From Dehalococcoidia bacterium (lineage in GTDB: Bacteria; Chloroflexota; Dehalococcoidia; GIF9; AB-539-J10), in the NCBI GenBank assembly GCA_003562475.1, contig PWUU01000069.1, positions 1-64,000 of the forward strand: a stretch of 64,000 nt of DNA. The letters are read 5' to 3'. The position numbers were made by a program, and so were the translations under genes. Position 1 is the first letter of the stretch, and each line of letters opens with the position of its first letter. Under the pieces are notes generated by a model. It saw only the letters and a list, made by a program, of their open reading frames with translations. It searched no databases and was not told where the DNA came from. This document shows positions 34,580 through 43,342 of this stretch, piece after piece.

Positions 34580-36640
34580 CTAGATGATGCCGGTGAACTG
34601 TGTGAGAACCGGGGCGAGCAGAAGTGCAATGACCGACATGAGCTTCAGCATGATATTGAGCGAGGGACCGGCGGTGTCCTTCATGGGATCACCGGCGGTA
34701 TCGCCAACCACCGCTGCCTTGTGTGCGTCGGAGCCCTTGCCACCATGCATGCCAGCTTCAATCCACTTCTTGGCATTGTCCCACGCACCACCCGCATTGT
34801 TCAGCGTCACTGCCAGGATGAAGCCGGTGACGAGCGCCCCCACAAGGAATCCCGCCAGCGCGTACTTGCCAAGAACGACGCCTACAACAACGGGAGCGAG
34901 GATCGCCATGATGGAGGGAGCAAGCATGGCTCGCAGTGCCGCCTTCGTGCAGATATCAACCACCAGGCCATACTCAGGCTTCACAGTGCCTTCCATGAGA
35001 CCCGGGATCTCGCGCCACTGGCGCCGCACCTCGGCAATGATGGCCTCAGTGGTAACTGCCACAGACTGCATCGTCATCGCACAGAACACGGGCGGCATCA
35101 GTGCTCCCAGCAGCACGCCTACCAGCACAGGTGCACTCAGGAGACTGAGTGCGCCGGGGTCTGTGGTTTGAATCGCCCCCCTGGAAATGGTCACAATGCC
35201 AACCGCGATAGCATAAGAGAGGATGAGGCCGAGGGAGTTCAGCGCCGCTGCACCGATCGCGAAGCCCTTGCCTGTCGCCGCGGTCGTGTTGCCCAGGGAA
35301 TCAAGTGCATCAGTGCGCTCGCGCACCTCAGGCGGCTGACCCGTCATGGTGGTGATACCACCGGCATTATCGGCAACCGGCCCGTACGCATCAGTAGCGA
35401 GCGTGACGCCCAGCGTCGACAGCATTCCCAGAGCTCCGAGAGCAACTCCATAAAAGCTGCCAAAGTAAAAGGCGGTAATTATCGCGCCTACGATAAGCAG
35501 GACAGCAGGCCACGTGCTCATCATACCCACGGAGAAGCCCTGAATGATGGTAGCGCCGGCACCTGAAGTCGACGCCTCGGAGATGCCCCTGGTTGGCTTG
35601 AACTCATACGAGGTGAAATAGCTCGTGCTTTCGCCGATCAGCACACCTGCAATGAGTCCGGCGAGCATCGCCCAGAAGAGGCTGGTGCTCGCATCGAGGA
35701 AGTGGATGATGAGGTAGGCAAAGACCGCCGTGAGTATCGAGGCAGCCAACGTGCCTCGCCTGAGCGCAGCAAGGAGCTTACCCATATCGACGGTTTCGCC
35801 CACTCTCACCACAAAGCAGCCAATAACTGAGGCGACAATGCCGCCTGCAGCGATCAGCATTGGGATTAACCACGCTGTCTCCTCATCACCGGCTATACCT
35901 AACCCTACCACGACTACCGAGAGCGTCATTGTGGCGATTATGGACTGCACATAGGTCTCGAACAGGTCGGCTCCCATTCCCGCAACATCGCCCACATTGT
36001 CGCCGACATTGTCCGCGACCACCGCAGCATTGCGCGGATCATCCTCAGGGATGCCCGCCTCAACCTTTCCGACAAGGTCAGAGCCGGCATCCGCTCCCTT
36101 GGTGAAGATGCCACCGCCGACCCTTCCAAAGAGCGCCACCAGAGAGGCTCCTGTCCCATATGCAGGTATCACGGCAAGAAATGCAGGATCGCGGTGCCAG
36201 AGGAAATAGAGTATGACGACACCCAGGATGCCAATACTAACAACAGTGAGTCCCATCACCGCGCCACCGCGGAAGGCAACACGAAGTCCCTGGTCGAGGC
36301 TCTTTCCCGCGGCGGCACACGTCCTGCCGTTCGCTCTGGTCGCCATATTCATCCCGGCGAACCCTGCCAGCATTGAACACACGGCGCCAAAGACAAAGGC
36401 AACCGACACTTTCCAGCCAAGACCGGGGACAAAGGCGAGTATGATAGTGATTATCACGACGACCACGGCGAGAGTCTGATACTCCCTCCTGAGGAAGGCC
36501 ATCGCGCCTTCTCGTATCGCGGCAGAAACCTCTCGCACCGCTTGTGACCCCTCGTCTTGCGAAAGTACGTAGCGGGTGAAGTACGCGACAACGACAACGC
36601 CCAGAAGCCCGGCAGCCACGCTCAGCCACATAAGATTCAT
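34580..36640 (-). CDS. hppA: membrane-bound cation-pumping pyrophosphatase, K+-dependent type
   Basis: This 686-residue protein with about 16 membrane helices pumps H+ or Na+ using pyrophosphate hydrolysis. Catalytic motifs are intact: KGADAGSDLVGKVE, DDPRNAAVVADNVGDNVGD near residue 215, DAYGPVADN and DTAGDPMKD. The segment GNTTAATGKGF has Ala and Gly where K+-independent enzymes have Lys and Thr, so it should need K+. Which ion is pumped cannot be told by eye. An AAGGAGG site precedes the ATG. The mRNA leader contains a terminator-like hairpin. It probably saves energy in anaerobic acyl-CoA metabolism, which releases PPi. Confidence 0.95.
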   Translation of the reverse strand: MNLMWLSVAAGLLGVVVVAYFTRYVLSQDEGSQAVREVSAAIREGAMAFLRREYQTLAVVVVIITIILAFVPGLGWKVSVAFVFGAVCSMLAGFAGMNMATRANGRTCAAAGKSLDQGLRVAFRGGAVMGLTVVSIGILGVVILYFLWHRDPAFLAVIPAYGTGASLVALFGRVGGGIFTKGADAGSDLVGKVEAGIPEDDPRNAAVVADNVGDNVGDVAGMGADLFETYVQSIIATMTLSVVVVGLGIAGDEETAWLIPMLIAAGGIVASVIGCFVVRVGETVDMGKLLAALRRGTLAASILTAVFAYLIIHFLDASTSLFWAMLAGLIAGVLIGESTSYFTSYEFKPTRGISEASTSGAGATIIQGFSVGMMSTWPAVLLIVGAIITAFYFGSFYGVALGALGMLSTLGVTLATDAYGPVADNAGGITTMTGQPPEVRERTDALDSLGNTTAATGKGFAIGAAALNSLGLILSYAIAVGIVTISRGAIQTTDPGALSLLSAPVLVGVLLGALMPPVFCAMTMQSVAVTTEAIIAEVRRQWREIPGLMEGTVKPEYGLVVDICTKAALRAMLAPSIMAILAPVVVGVVLGKYALAGFLVGALVTGFILAVTLNNAGGAWDNAKKWIEAGMHGGKGSDAHKAAVVGDTAGDPMKDTAGPSLNIMLKLMSVIALLLAPVLTQFTGII

Positions 36641-36668
36641 TTCTCTGTCCTCCTTGCGCGCATAAGAA

Positions 36669-36694
36669 AAGGCGCATCATCGACTGAGCGCCTT
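36669..36694 (-). terminator. terminator-like hairpin in the hppA leader
   Basis: AAGGCGC (36669-36675) and GCGCCTT (36688-36694) pair over 7 bases. On the minus strand the stem is followed by TTTTCTTAT and then the hppA ribosome binding site. With the promoter at 36731-36759 it lies inside the hppA leader, so it could regulate hppA by attenuation. It may also end translin-like gene transcripts. Confidence 0.55.
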
Positions 36695-36730
36695 GTACCA
36701 CTTGTCACGTTCGAGACATTTCGCTCGTAC

Positions 36731-36759
36731 ACTTTAGGCAGAGCACTCATATTTGTCAA
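36731..36759 (-). promoter_or_regulatory. hppA promoter
   Basis: TTGACA (36754-36759), 17 bases, then TAAAGT (36731-36736) on the minus strand. The -35 box overlaps the last codons of the translin-like gene. Transcription would start near 36724, giving a leader of about 84 bases. Confidence 0.65.
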
Positions 36760-37391
36760 CAGATACGCTTCTCGAACTCTGCAAGGCGCTGCTCAAGCGC
36801 GTCTTGCCGCAGCGCATTGGTCAGATCTCCCCTGGTACGCTCAATCAACCCGCGCGCAGCATCCGAGTTCCGTCTGAGGCCATGGGTGACCATATCCGGA
36901 TAGTCCATGCCCATCAGCACGCCATAGATGTCATCCATTGTCTCGAGAAGCGTCTCGCACCGGGATGCATCGCCACGTCTCAGGCTGTCAAGGATGAAAC
37001 GACGCAGTTCTCCCACAGTCTCACCCAGGCCATTCAGGTATGCCGGCAGCGAGACACCGATGCCATTCGCCTCCGGCAGGGCAACGCCCTGAATAAGAGC
37101 GAACGTAATACAGGCCTCGGCATACTCCTTCTGGGCATCGTGTATGAAGCCTCCCTGCCGCATCTCATCGCTCCCGGCGACAGCAGCAAGGAGTTGATCA
37201 TTCAGTGACCGATTGGCGTCCAGTAGGCGCCTGGCAGTGTCGGGGTCCTGTCTGTGTATTGCTCGAATGGCGTTTCCGCTATTCTGGATGATTGCTCTAC
37301 AGAGGGGCAGCGCCTGCTCACGCGCGCGATTCTGCACGGAAAAGTAATCATGTGCGGACGCAGCTATGTAGTCCAATTGTTCCCTACTCAT
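36756..37391 (-). CDS. translin-family protein
   Basis: This 211-residue all-helical protein is of the translin family. The C-terminal helix segment MDYPDMVTHGLRRNSDAARGLIERTRGDLT is the family hallmark (only part quoted: GLRRNSDAARGLIERTRGDL). Eukaryotic translin binds RNA and single-stranded DNA and, with TRAX, forms the C3PO nuclease; archaeal and some bacterial homologs are uncharacterised. The GAxxE TRAX-type metal-binding residues are not obvious. It overlaps the 3' end of the ThiD2-ThiE gene by eight bases, so they are co-transcribed. A link to thiamine synthesis is not known. Confidence 0.78.
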   Translation of the reverse strand: MSREQLDYIAASAHDYFSVQNRAREQALPLCRAIIQNSGNAIRAIHRQDPDTARRLLDANRSLNDQLLAAVAGSDEMRQGGFIHDAQKEYAEACITFALIQGVALPEANGIGVSLPAYLNGLGETVGELRRFILDSLRRGDASRCETLLETMDDIYGVLMGMDYPDMVTHGLRRNSDAARGLIERTRGDLTNALRQDALEQRLAEFEKRIC

Positions 37392-38457
37392 GTTGCTGCC
37401 TCACCTCCTGTGCTCTGCGTATCGCTGTCACCATCTCGGCAGCGGCCCCCCGGACGTCATGCTGCATCACCACCGCGCTAATGACAGCGATCGCGTCTGC
37501 GCCGGCCTGAACCACTGAAGCCACGTTCTCCAGATCTATACCTCCGATTGCGACGAGCGGCGTCGCGCCGGCTTCTTTTCGCACGGAACCTAACAGCTCA
37601 AGCCCGACGAGCACATGGCCTGCCTTGTAAGAGGTCGGGAACATCGAACCCACGGCAATGTAGTCAGCACCTTCGTCGATTGCACGACGCGCCTCGTCAC
37701 GACTCTTACAGGACACCCCTACAACCGTGTCAATCGGCAGCAATTTGCGTACAGCAGCCAGGGGCAAATCGCGCTGCCCGATATGAAGTCCTCCGGCGCC
37801 TACTACAGCCGCCACATCGGCATAGTCATTGACGACAAACAGGACATTCTTCTCGCAACAGAGGCTATTCAATTTCACCGCCTCGCGATAGACATCTCCA
37901 CAGCCTCCGACCTTATCGCGAAGCTGGATTACTGCGGCACCACCGTCAATGGCTTCAGATGCCAGGTCCTCAAGAGAGCGTGAACCCGCAGCCTGGCGAT
38001 CCACCACAACATACAGTCCCCGAATCGTATCCACCCGGTGTGTGCGTGTGATCCGCCCGGCAAGCCGTTTCTCCAGGTCATAGACCGAATACCTGAGCCG
38101 CTCAGCAGAAGAGGAGGTTATCGATGTGCCGGTGTCGGGTACACGCGCCAGTTCTTCCAACACGCGCAGCGATTCCGCGGCCCGTTTCGCATTTGCGCGC
38201 ACGCTGGAAAGCAATGTGCGTTCACCCTGCACACGTACGCCGGACTCCCTGCCCACATCAGCAAGCGAATCTCGAGCGGTCAGGAGTTCTATGTCGAGCG
38301 GCCGTGCGATCTCCGCCAGATCGTGCCGCATTGCCCTCAACTCCATGGCTGCAGCTTCATCGCACGCAGAGAACCGCGCAATATCCTCAAGAACTCTGAG
38401 CCCCTCTGAGGCCCGGTTCAGGTTGGCGTCTACGATACGGAGAACCGAGCAGTTCAT
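37384..38457 (-). CDS. thiE: thiamine-phosphate synthase with N-terminal ThiD2 domain
   Basis: This 357-residue fusion has a ThiD2 domain in the N-terminal 130 residues or so (start RIVDANLNRASEGLRVLEDI, again NAKRAAESLRVLEELAR). The rest is ThiE, a TIM barrel that couples HMP-PP and thiazole phosphate: IQLRDK near residue 185, VNDYADVA, GLHIGQRDL, VGVSC, YIAVGSMFPT and AIGGI. ThiD2 can phosphorylate HMP-P, so the fusion performs two consecutive steps. No TPP riboswitch was found upstream. A TAGAAT box lies nine bases before the ATG, consistent with a leaderless mRNA. Confidence 0.92.
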   Translation of the reverse strand: MNCSVLRIVDANLNRASEGLRVLEDIARFSACDEAAAMELRAMRHDLAEIARPLDIELLTARDSLADVGRESGVRVQGERTLLSSVRANAKRAAESLRVLEELARVPDTGTSITSSSAERLRYSVYDLEKRLAGRITRTHRVDTIRGLYVVVDRQAAGSRSLEDLASEAIDGGAAVIQLRDKVGGCGDVYREAVKLNSLCCEKNVLFVVNDYADVAAVVGAGGLHIGQRDLPLAAVRKLLPIDTVVGVSCKSRDEARRAIDEGADYIAVGSMFPTSYKAGHVLVGLELLGSVRKEAGATPLVAIGGIDLENVASVVQAGADAIAVISAVVMQHDVRGAAAEMVTAIRRAQEVRQQHE

Positions 38458-39005
38458 GCGCGTGCCATTCTACCACAGGCGTGTAATCAGGAACGGCATG
38501 GAGCCTCCGGGTGTTTCGCTGATGGAACGCCCAACCTGCAGTGTTCCATCCCCACGAGCGCTCTATCGGCATGAAGTCTGCCCTGCCGGCCGCTCCGACC
38601 AACCGGGTGCCTAACGGGCCCGAGCACTTCCGGCTGCGCAATGACTGCACGCGGCCGGAAACAGGATGACGGGCGGCTTTGCCACTCTGGCAATACCGGA
38701 CAAGCGTGACGGCCCGTCACATTCTCCTGGCTACCCCTCACATCCCTGCCACGAGCTGAGCCTGGAGGGCGACCACAGGTCAAACACCTGACACCGGATG
38801 ATTCAGGTCGGGAAGGTTCGGCGGAGTGCAGAGCACAATCAGGGAGAGGGAAGGGCCAGCTGCTGCATGCAACTCAAGTTTCCTGGATGCCGGCAATATC
38901 GAAGGAAGCGCCCGGGATGGGACAGGGGCCGACCCTGGTCTGGCCCCTGTCCCGTTCTGAACGTGAGGGCTACCTCACTCTCCATATCAAGCCGCTAGTC
39001 TCAGG
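38458..39005. other. 548-base intergenic region with one strong hairpin
   Basis: No gene recognised. It contains the thiE promoter at the left end. A perfect 12-base inverted repeat, GGGACAGGGGCC (38919-38930) and GGCCCCTGTCCC (38942-38953), with an 11-base loop, lies at the right end. It is about 50 bases downstream of the MetS stop on the minus strand and is probably its terminator, although a T-run is missing. Confidence 0.55.
38467..38475 (-). promoter_or_regulatory. extended -10 promoter of thiE
   Basis: TGGTAGAAT on the minus strand; the -10 box ends ten bases before the ATG at 38457, and there is no Shine-Dalgarno. A leaderless or nearly leaderless transcript is expected. Confidence 0.5.
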
Positions 39006-39113
39006 CTAGTCTTCCCACTTGCCCCCTCGTCCAAAGCGAGAGAGGCACCACACCAGGGCTCCAATGAATATCAGCCAGAAAACTACGGTGGTAGCTATAG
39101 CACTCGGCATCAT
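39006..39113 (-). CDS. metS: small subunit of NSS-family transporter (MetS-like), 35 residues
   Basis: This is a 35-residue single-helix protein: N-terminus MMPSAIATTVVFWLIF, then a hydrophobic span ending in a short basic tail (SRFGRGGKWED). The pattern matches MetS, the small subunit of the MetPS methionine/alanine symporter. Its ATG overlaps the TGA of the transporter gene (GAATGATG), so translation is coupled. A second ATG directly follows. The gene is easy to miss because of its size. In MetPS both subunits are needed for transport. Confidence 0.82.
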   Translation of the reverse strand: MMPSAIATTVVFWLIFIGALVWCLSRFGRGGKWED

Positions 39114-40648
39114 TCTTTACTTACCTCCCCCTTTTCCTCCTGGCTGCCTGTCATGGACCCTCTGGTCTTCAGCGACTGCAACAGGAAGCTTATCACCAGG
39201 GTCACGATGAGTATGACCCAGATCATTGAAGCTGCCCAGAGTGGATAGCCTTCATAGGGTGCAGCTATATCCGGCAGAAAGCCTCCGTAGATAACCACGA
39301 AGAGCAGGCCTGCCGGCAGTACTATCTTGATTATCCACTCAAACCATGCCCCAACTTTGAAATCTGAGGTCTCATTGATGTGTTCCCTGAGCTTATCAGC
39401 GCCGTATGCCCATCCAACAACAATCGCCGCAATCACACCTGACAGCAGCAGAACGTAGAAGGCGACAGTCCTGTCTACAATGTCCAGCCAATAGAGTCCG
39501 CCCTGTGTCGTATATAGAATTCCTATGATGAAACAGGCTAGACAGACACCGATTGCCGTTTTCCCCCTGCTCCAGCCAAACTTGTCCACCAGTGGGGTGA
39601 CTACTCCTCCGTAGGCAAGGAAATAGGCCGAGCTTATGCCTATGAACCAGAACATGAGGAAGAACAATGTCCCGAAAAAGGCTGGTGCCACCGGTAGCAT
39701 GGACACCATAGATGGGTAAGCTACGAAAGCCAGACCCAGGCCCGAAAGAGCGACCTCCTCGATCCCAATCCCCATGGCATACATCAAGTATCCGGCGGTG
39801 CTGAATATCGCAAAACCGGCGAAGAAAGCCGTGGCACCATCGGCAAAGGAGGTTATTGTCGCACTGTTGGCTATATCCCCTCTCCTGGCTATAAAGCTAC
39901 CGTAGGCAAACATTCCCGCCATTCCCAGAGAAAGGGTGAAGGCAATCTGGCTCAGTGCGCCAAACCATAACCCACCTTCAAGCAGGGCACTGAAGTCCGG
40001 GGCAAGGTAGAAATTGAGCCCATCGACCGCCCCAACCAGCGTTATGCCCCTGAAGAACAGAATAACCAGAGAAGCCCAGGCGATTATCATCAGATACTGG
40101 GATACTCTGCCAATTACTGACGCTCCTTTGTATATGATTAGACATACGACCAACCAGGTGAGGGCCAGAAGCCCCACTATCGCCCATATTGGAGATCCGA
40201 GCACGCCAGGTCCCGGCGAAAGGCGAAGTACTTCTCCAAAGAAGTAGTTTCCTGTCGCCAGAGCTCCGGCCTCGCCCACGCCCCACGCCATAGTGGTTGC
40301 GGCAGCAGCATAATGCAGGCTCCAGGCCATTATTACGGTGTAGTACGTACATATCAGGAAGGCGGCAAAAACTGGCCACCAGCCTACCCACTCCCACTTC
40401 TTTCCTATCCCGGCAAATACCCCCGGCGCACCACTCTGCATTCGACGCCCCATGCCAAACTCCATCATCATCCAGGGAATGCCGAGCACAACAAGACCAA
40501 TCATGTAGGCAATCAGGAAGGCGGCAGCGCCATATTCGTAAACCATATACGGAAAACGCCAGACATTGCCCAGCCCTATAGCCGAGCCTATTGCGGCAAA
40601 AAGCAGATGCCGCGGACGCAGCCATCTCTCTCGTATTGCTTCCTTCAC
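39110..40648 (-). CDS. metP: sodium-dependent amino acid transporter, NSS (SLC6/MetP-like) family
   Basis: This 512-residue protein with about 12 helices is of the neurotransmitter:sodium symporter family. The N-terminal signature RHLLFAAIGSAIGLGNVWRFPY holds the Na+/substrate site in helix 1, followed by GIPWMMMEFGMGRR. It imports amino acids with Na+. The overlapping MetS-type small gene points to MetP (methionine and alanine in Corynebacterium). An in-frame alternative start is not needed. It stands alone after a GC-rich intergenic region. Confidence 0.92.
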   Translation of the reverse strand: MKEAIRERWLRPRHLLFAAIGSAIGLGNVWRFPYMVYEYGAAAFLIAYMIGLVVLGIPWMMMEFGMGRRMQSGAPGVFAGIGKKWEWVGWWPVFAAFLICTYYTVIMAWSLHYAAAATTMAWGVGEAGALATGNYFFGEVLRLSPGPGVLGSPIWAIVGLLALTWLVVCLIIYKGASVIGRVSQYLMIIAWASLVILFFRGITLVGAVDGLNFYLAPDFSALLEGGLWFGALSQIAFTLSLGMAGMFAYGSFIARRGDIANSATITSFADGATAFFAGFAIFSTAGYLMYAMGIGIEEVALSGLGLAFVAYPSMVSMLPVAPAFFGTLFFLMFWFIGISSAYFLAYGGVVTPLVDKFGWSRGKTAIGVCLACFIIGILYTTQGGLYWLDIVDRTVAFYVLLLSGVIAAIVVGWAYGADKLREHINETSDFKVGAWFEWIIKIVLPAGLLFVVIYGGFLPDIAAPYEGYPLWAASMIWVILIVTLVISFLLQSLKTRGSMTGSQEEKGEVSKE

Positions 40649-40996
40649 TTCCTTATCCTCTCTTCAATCAATCGTCTAAGAGATACTGTCCGATCAAGAC
40701 TGGCTGCAATCCAGACTTGATCCGGAGCTTAGATGCTCACAAACAGTCGCGTTGATGCAGGGGGGCAAAGCCCCCCCGGTAATATGACGCGCAAGCCACC
40801 GGTACCGGGACACCTACGAGTTACCTTCATACTCAATCGCACCCAGTCAGCGGATCGGATGGGCCATGCTAGATTAGCGCTGTGAATCTGTCAATACCCC
40901 TGTCACATCCGTGGCACTGGTGTTACGAGGCGCAATCCGGTCGCCGTGCGGCGTATGCTCCCTACGACACCGCGAATGGTATACTTTCGGAGCCGT
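40649..40996. other. 348-base intergenic region
   Basis: No gene recognised between the transporter and tRNA-Ser. It contains a short perfect hairpin, GGGGGGC-AAA-GCCCCCC (40760-40776). TGGTATACT (40978-40986) is an extended -10 element placed 11 bases before the tRNA and is probably its promoter. Confidence 0.5.
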
Positions 40997-41084
40997 GGAG
41001 GGATGGCCGAGCGGTTGATGGCGACGGTCTTGAAAACCGTTTTCGCGCAAGCGAACGTGGGTTCGAATCCCACTCCCTCCGCCA
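40997..41084 (+). tRNA. tRNA-Ser (anticodon TGA)
   Basis: This is an 88-base class II tRNA. The acceptor GGAGGGA pairs with TCCCTCC. The anticodon stem ACGGT/ACCGT encloses loop CTTGAAA, giving TGA. It has a long variable arm (TTCGCGCAAGCGAA) and T arm GTGGGTTCGAATCCCAC, with CCA encoded. It lies 55 bases upstream of sucC. Confidence 0.95.
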
Positions 41085-41139
41085 ATGATACCCGGCCATA
41101 CGCAAAGCCGTGTCCAACGAGACTTCCCGGGTCGCTCTC

Positions 41140-42330
41140 ATGAAGCTTCACGAATACCAGGCCAAACGATTACTGGCGAGTTACCACATCGCGATCCCTG
41201 CAGGTGAGATCGCCAAGAGTCCACGGGAGGCATTCGCTGCTGCAGAGAGGCTTGGTGGCCCGGTCGTGGTCAAGGCACAGGTCCATTCGTGCGCCAGGGG
41301 AAAGGGTGAAGGCATTGTTCGAGCGGATACGCCTGGCGACGCCCAGACAGCATCGTCTCGCCTCCTCGGCACAAGGCTGATCTCCATACAGACCGGGCCG
41401 GAGGGGCTTCCTGTGCACACCATATTGCTCGAACAATTTGTAGTTCCTGTGCGCAAGCTGTTCCTCAGAATGTTCGTCGACCCATCACACAAGCGACCCG
41501 TCCTGATTGCAGGGGCGCACGCGTCTGTGGACGCTGCGCAACTCACTGCCACGGATTCTGGCGCAACTGCGACTGTGGCAATCGATCCTCTCACCGGTCT
41601 CCTCCCCTATCAAGTCCGCTCGCTTGCTCGCGCACTGGACCTCAGCGGCCCCGTGGCAATTCAGGCGGCACAGGTAATGCGTGCGCTCTATCATCTCTTC
41701 ATCGACAAAGACTGCAGCCTCGCAGAGATCGATCCTCTAGTGGTGACCGCCTCCAATGAGCTTCTCGCTCTCGACGTAAACGTCATGATTGACGATAGCG
41801 CGCTCTACCGCCAGCCGGAGATCGTTGCGCTGAGGGACGATTCACAGCTCCACCCTCTCGAACAACAAGCGGCACGAGCTGGAGTCAGCTATGTGAAGTT
41901 GGACGGTGCCATAGGCTGCCTTGTGAACGGAGCCGGACTGGGTATGGCGACAATGGATCTCGTGACAGTGCTCGGCGGCCGGCCGGCGAACTTCCTCGAC
42001 ATTGGAGGGACGGTGGATGAGACCACAATTCGTCGCGCAATAGAGCTGCTGCTCGATGATGGCGATGTGAGAGTGGCGTTGATCAACATATTTGGGGGCG
42101 TGCTTCGGTGCGACACTGTTGCACGCGCGCTGCTGCAGGTGTTGAATGAGCGCCATTCTTCCATCCCGTTTGTGGTGCGGATGCAGGGCACGAATGCCCG
42201 TGAGGCAGGAGAGCTCCTCATATCAGGACCGATGTCGCTCATGCTCGAACCCGATCTGGGCCGGGCGGCGCGCCTCGCGGTAGCCACAAGCGGCACGACA
42301 TCCCACAAGAGGAGAGGCCCGGCATCATGA
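41140..42330 (+). CDS. sucC: succinyl-CoA synthetase (ADP-forming) beta subunit
   Basis: This 396-residue subunit carries the ATP-grasp nucleotide site: [11 protein letters not shown] at the start, [11 protein letters not shown], then [13 protein letters not shown] and AEIDPLVV (metal ligands). [17 protein letters not shown] is the CoA-synthetase signature near residue 320. It converts succinyl-CoA, ADP and Pi to succinate, ATP and CoA, or a related acyl-CoA. The usual first residues MKLHEYQ fix the start at 41140, not the GTG at 41110. Four-base overlap with sucD. Confidence 0.93.
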   Translation: MKLHEYQAKRLLASYHIAIPAGEIAKSPREAFAAAERLGGPVVVKAQVHSCARGKGEGIVRADTPGDAQTASSRLLGTRLISIQTGPEGLPVHTILLEQFVVPVRKLFLRMFVDPSHKRPVLIAGAHASVDAAQLTATDSGATATVAIDPLTGLLPYQVRSLARALDLSGPVAIQAAQVMRALYHLFIDKDCSLAEIDPLVVTASNELLALDVNVMIDDSALYRQPEIVALRDDSQLHPLEQQAARAGVSYVKLDGAIGCLVNGAGLGMATMDLVTVLGGRPANFLDIGGTVDETTIRRAIELLLDDGDVRVALINIFGGVLRCDTVARALLQVLNERHSSIPFVVRMQGTNAREAGELLISGPMSLMLEPDLGRAARLAVATSGTTSHKRRGPAS

Positions 42331-43211
42331 TACTGGTTAATGAGCATACGCGAGTCCTGGTGCAGGGCATTACGGGCGGGGAAGCGACCCACCACACGCT
42401 GCGCTGCATCGAGTACGGCACACAGGTGGTCGCCGGTGTCACCCCCGGCAGGGGAGGGACGGTGTGGGAGAAGAAGGTACCCGTGTTCGAGAGTGTGGAG
42501 CAGGCAAGAGAGGCGACGGGCGCAACTGCGAGTCTCGTATTTGTTCCGGCCCAGTACACCTCGGATGCCATTATCGAGGCAGCGGATGCGGGACTGTCCC
42601 TCATCGTGTGTATCACGGAACTGGTGCCGACACTCGATGAGGTCACCTGGCACAGGTATATTCGGGGGTTGGACGTCATTGTCGTGGGACCCAATTCTCC
42701 CGGCATCATATCGCCGCCTGCTCGTTGCATGGTCGGCATCATGCCTGGCTCTATCCATTTACCCGGCAACATCGGTGTCGTCTCGCGGAGTGGAACCCTC
42801 ACCTACGAGGTGGTGGGGCAATTGACGTCTCAGGGAATAGGACAGTCGACGTGCATAGGGATTGGAGGAGATCCGTTACCGGGAACCGATTTCGTGCGGG
42901 CTTTATGCCTCTTCGAGGCAGATCCGGACACCACCGCTGTTGTGATGGTTGGGGAGATAGGTGGCTCAATGGAACAGGAAGCGGCGGATTTCATCCACGA
43001 AATGAGCAAGCCGGTGATCGCGTTCATTGCAGGCGCAAGTGCGCCCCCTGATCGACGCATGGGACACGCGGGCGCAATCATTACCGACGAATCAAGCACT
43101 GCCATGCACAAGAAGGCGGTGCTACGCTCCTGCGGGGCAGTCGTCGTCGATAACCCTGCACAGATAGGCATAACAACGCGCGAGGTGCTTGCCGGGAGAG
43201 GTCTCCTGTAG
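42327..43211 (+). CDS. sucD: succinyl-CoA synthetase alpha subunit
   Basis: This 294-residue alpha subunit has a CoA-binding Rossmann domain ([21 protein letters not shown]) and a ligase domain with the phosphohistidine loop MGHAGAII near residue 250. VGPNSPGII and SRSGTLTYE are conserved. The ATG overlaps the sucC stop. The pair provides substrate-level phosphorylation. The sequence is typical, so a true succinyl-CoA synthetase is likely, but other short-chain acyl-CoA substrates cannot be excluded. Confidence 0.95.
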   Translation: MILVNEHTRVLVQGITGGEATHHTLRCIEYGTQVVAGVTPGRGGTVWEKKVPVFESVEQAREATGATASLVFVPAQYTSDAIIEAADAGLSLIVCITELVPTLDEVTWHRYIRGLDVIVVGPNSPGIISPPARCMVGIMPGSIHLPGNIGVVSRSGTLTYEVVGQLTSQGIGQSTCIGIGGDPLPGTDFVRALCLFEADPDTTAVVMVGEIGGSMEQEAADFIHEMSKPVIAFIAGASAPPDRRMGHAGAIITDESSTAMHKKAVLRSCGAVVVDNPAQIGITTREVLAGRGLL

Positions 43212-43322
43212 ACTCGGGAGGTGCAACACGGAATGCCTCTCGTGCCGCAGCCAATCCTGCACCTTCTCCGGAAGCTCCTCTTCGGCGAATCTCTGCGACA
43301 CCGACGCGCGCCAAGATCAGTC

Positions 43323-43331
43323 TGGTATACT
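43323..43331 (+). promoter_or_regulatory. extended -10 promoter of cmk
   Basis: TGGTATACT (-10 box TATACT at 43326-43331) ends 11 bases before the TTG start of cmk. No ribosome binding site is visible, so the leader is very short. Confidence 0.45.
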
Positions 43332-43342
43332 CTGTTCTCAGC

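Noticed and set aside
34517-35566. 349-codon open frame on the plus strand
   Set aside because: It is antisense to hppA and crosses its terminator, with His/Arg-rich sequence typical of shadow frames in GC-rich DNA.
38458-38800. TPP riboswitch upstream of thiE
   Set aside because: No CUGAGA or CCUGAU-type core on the minus strand, and the promoter is only ten bases from the start codon.
40760-40776. GGGGGGC-AAA-GCCCCCC hairpin as a riboswitch or IS end
   Set aside because: It is only a 7-base stem with no adjoining T-run, matching partner or conserved loop; kept as a simple hairpin.
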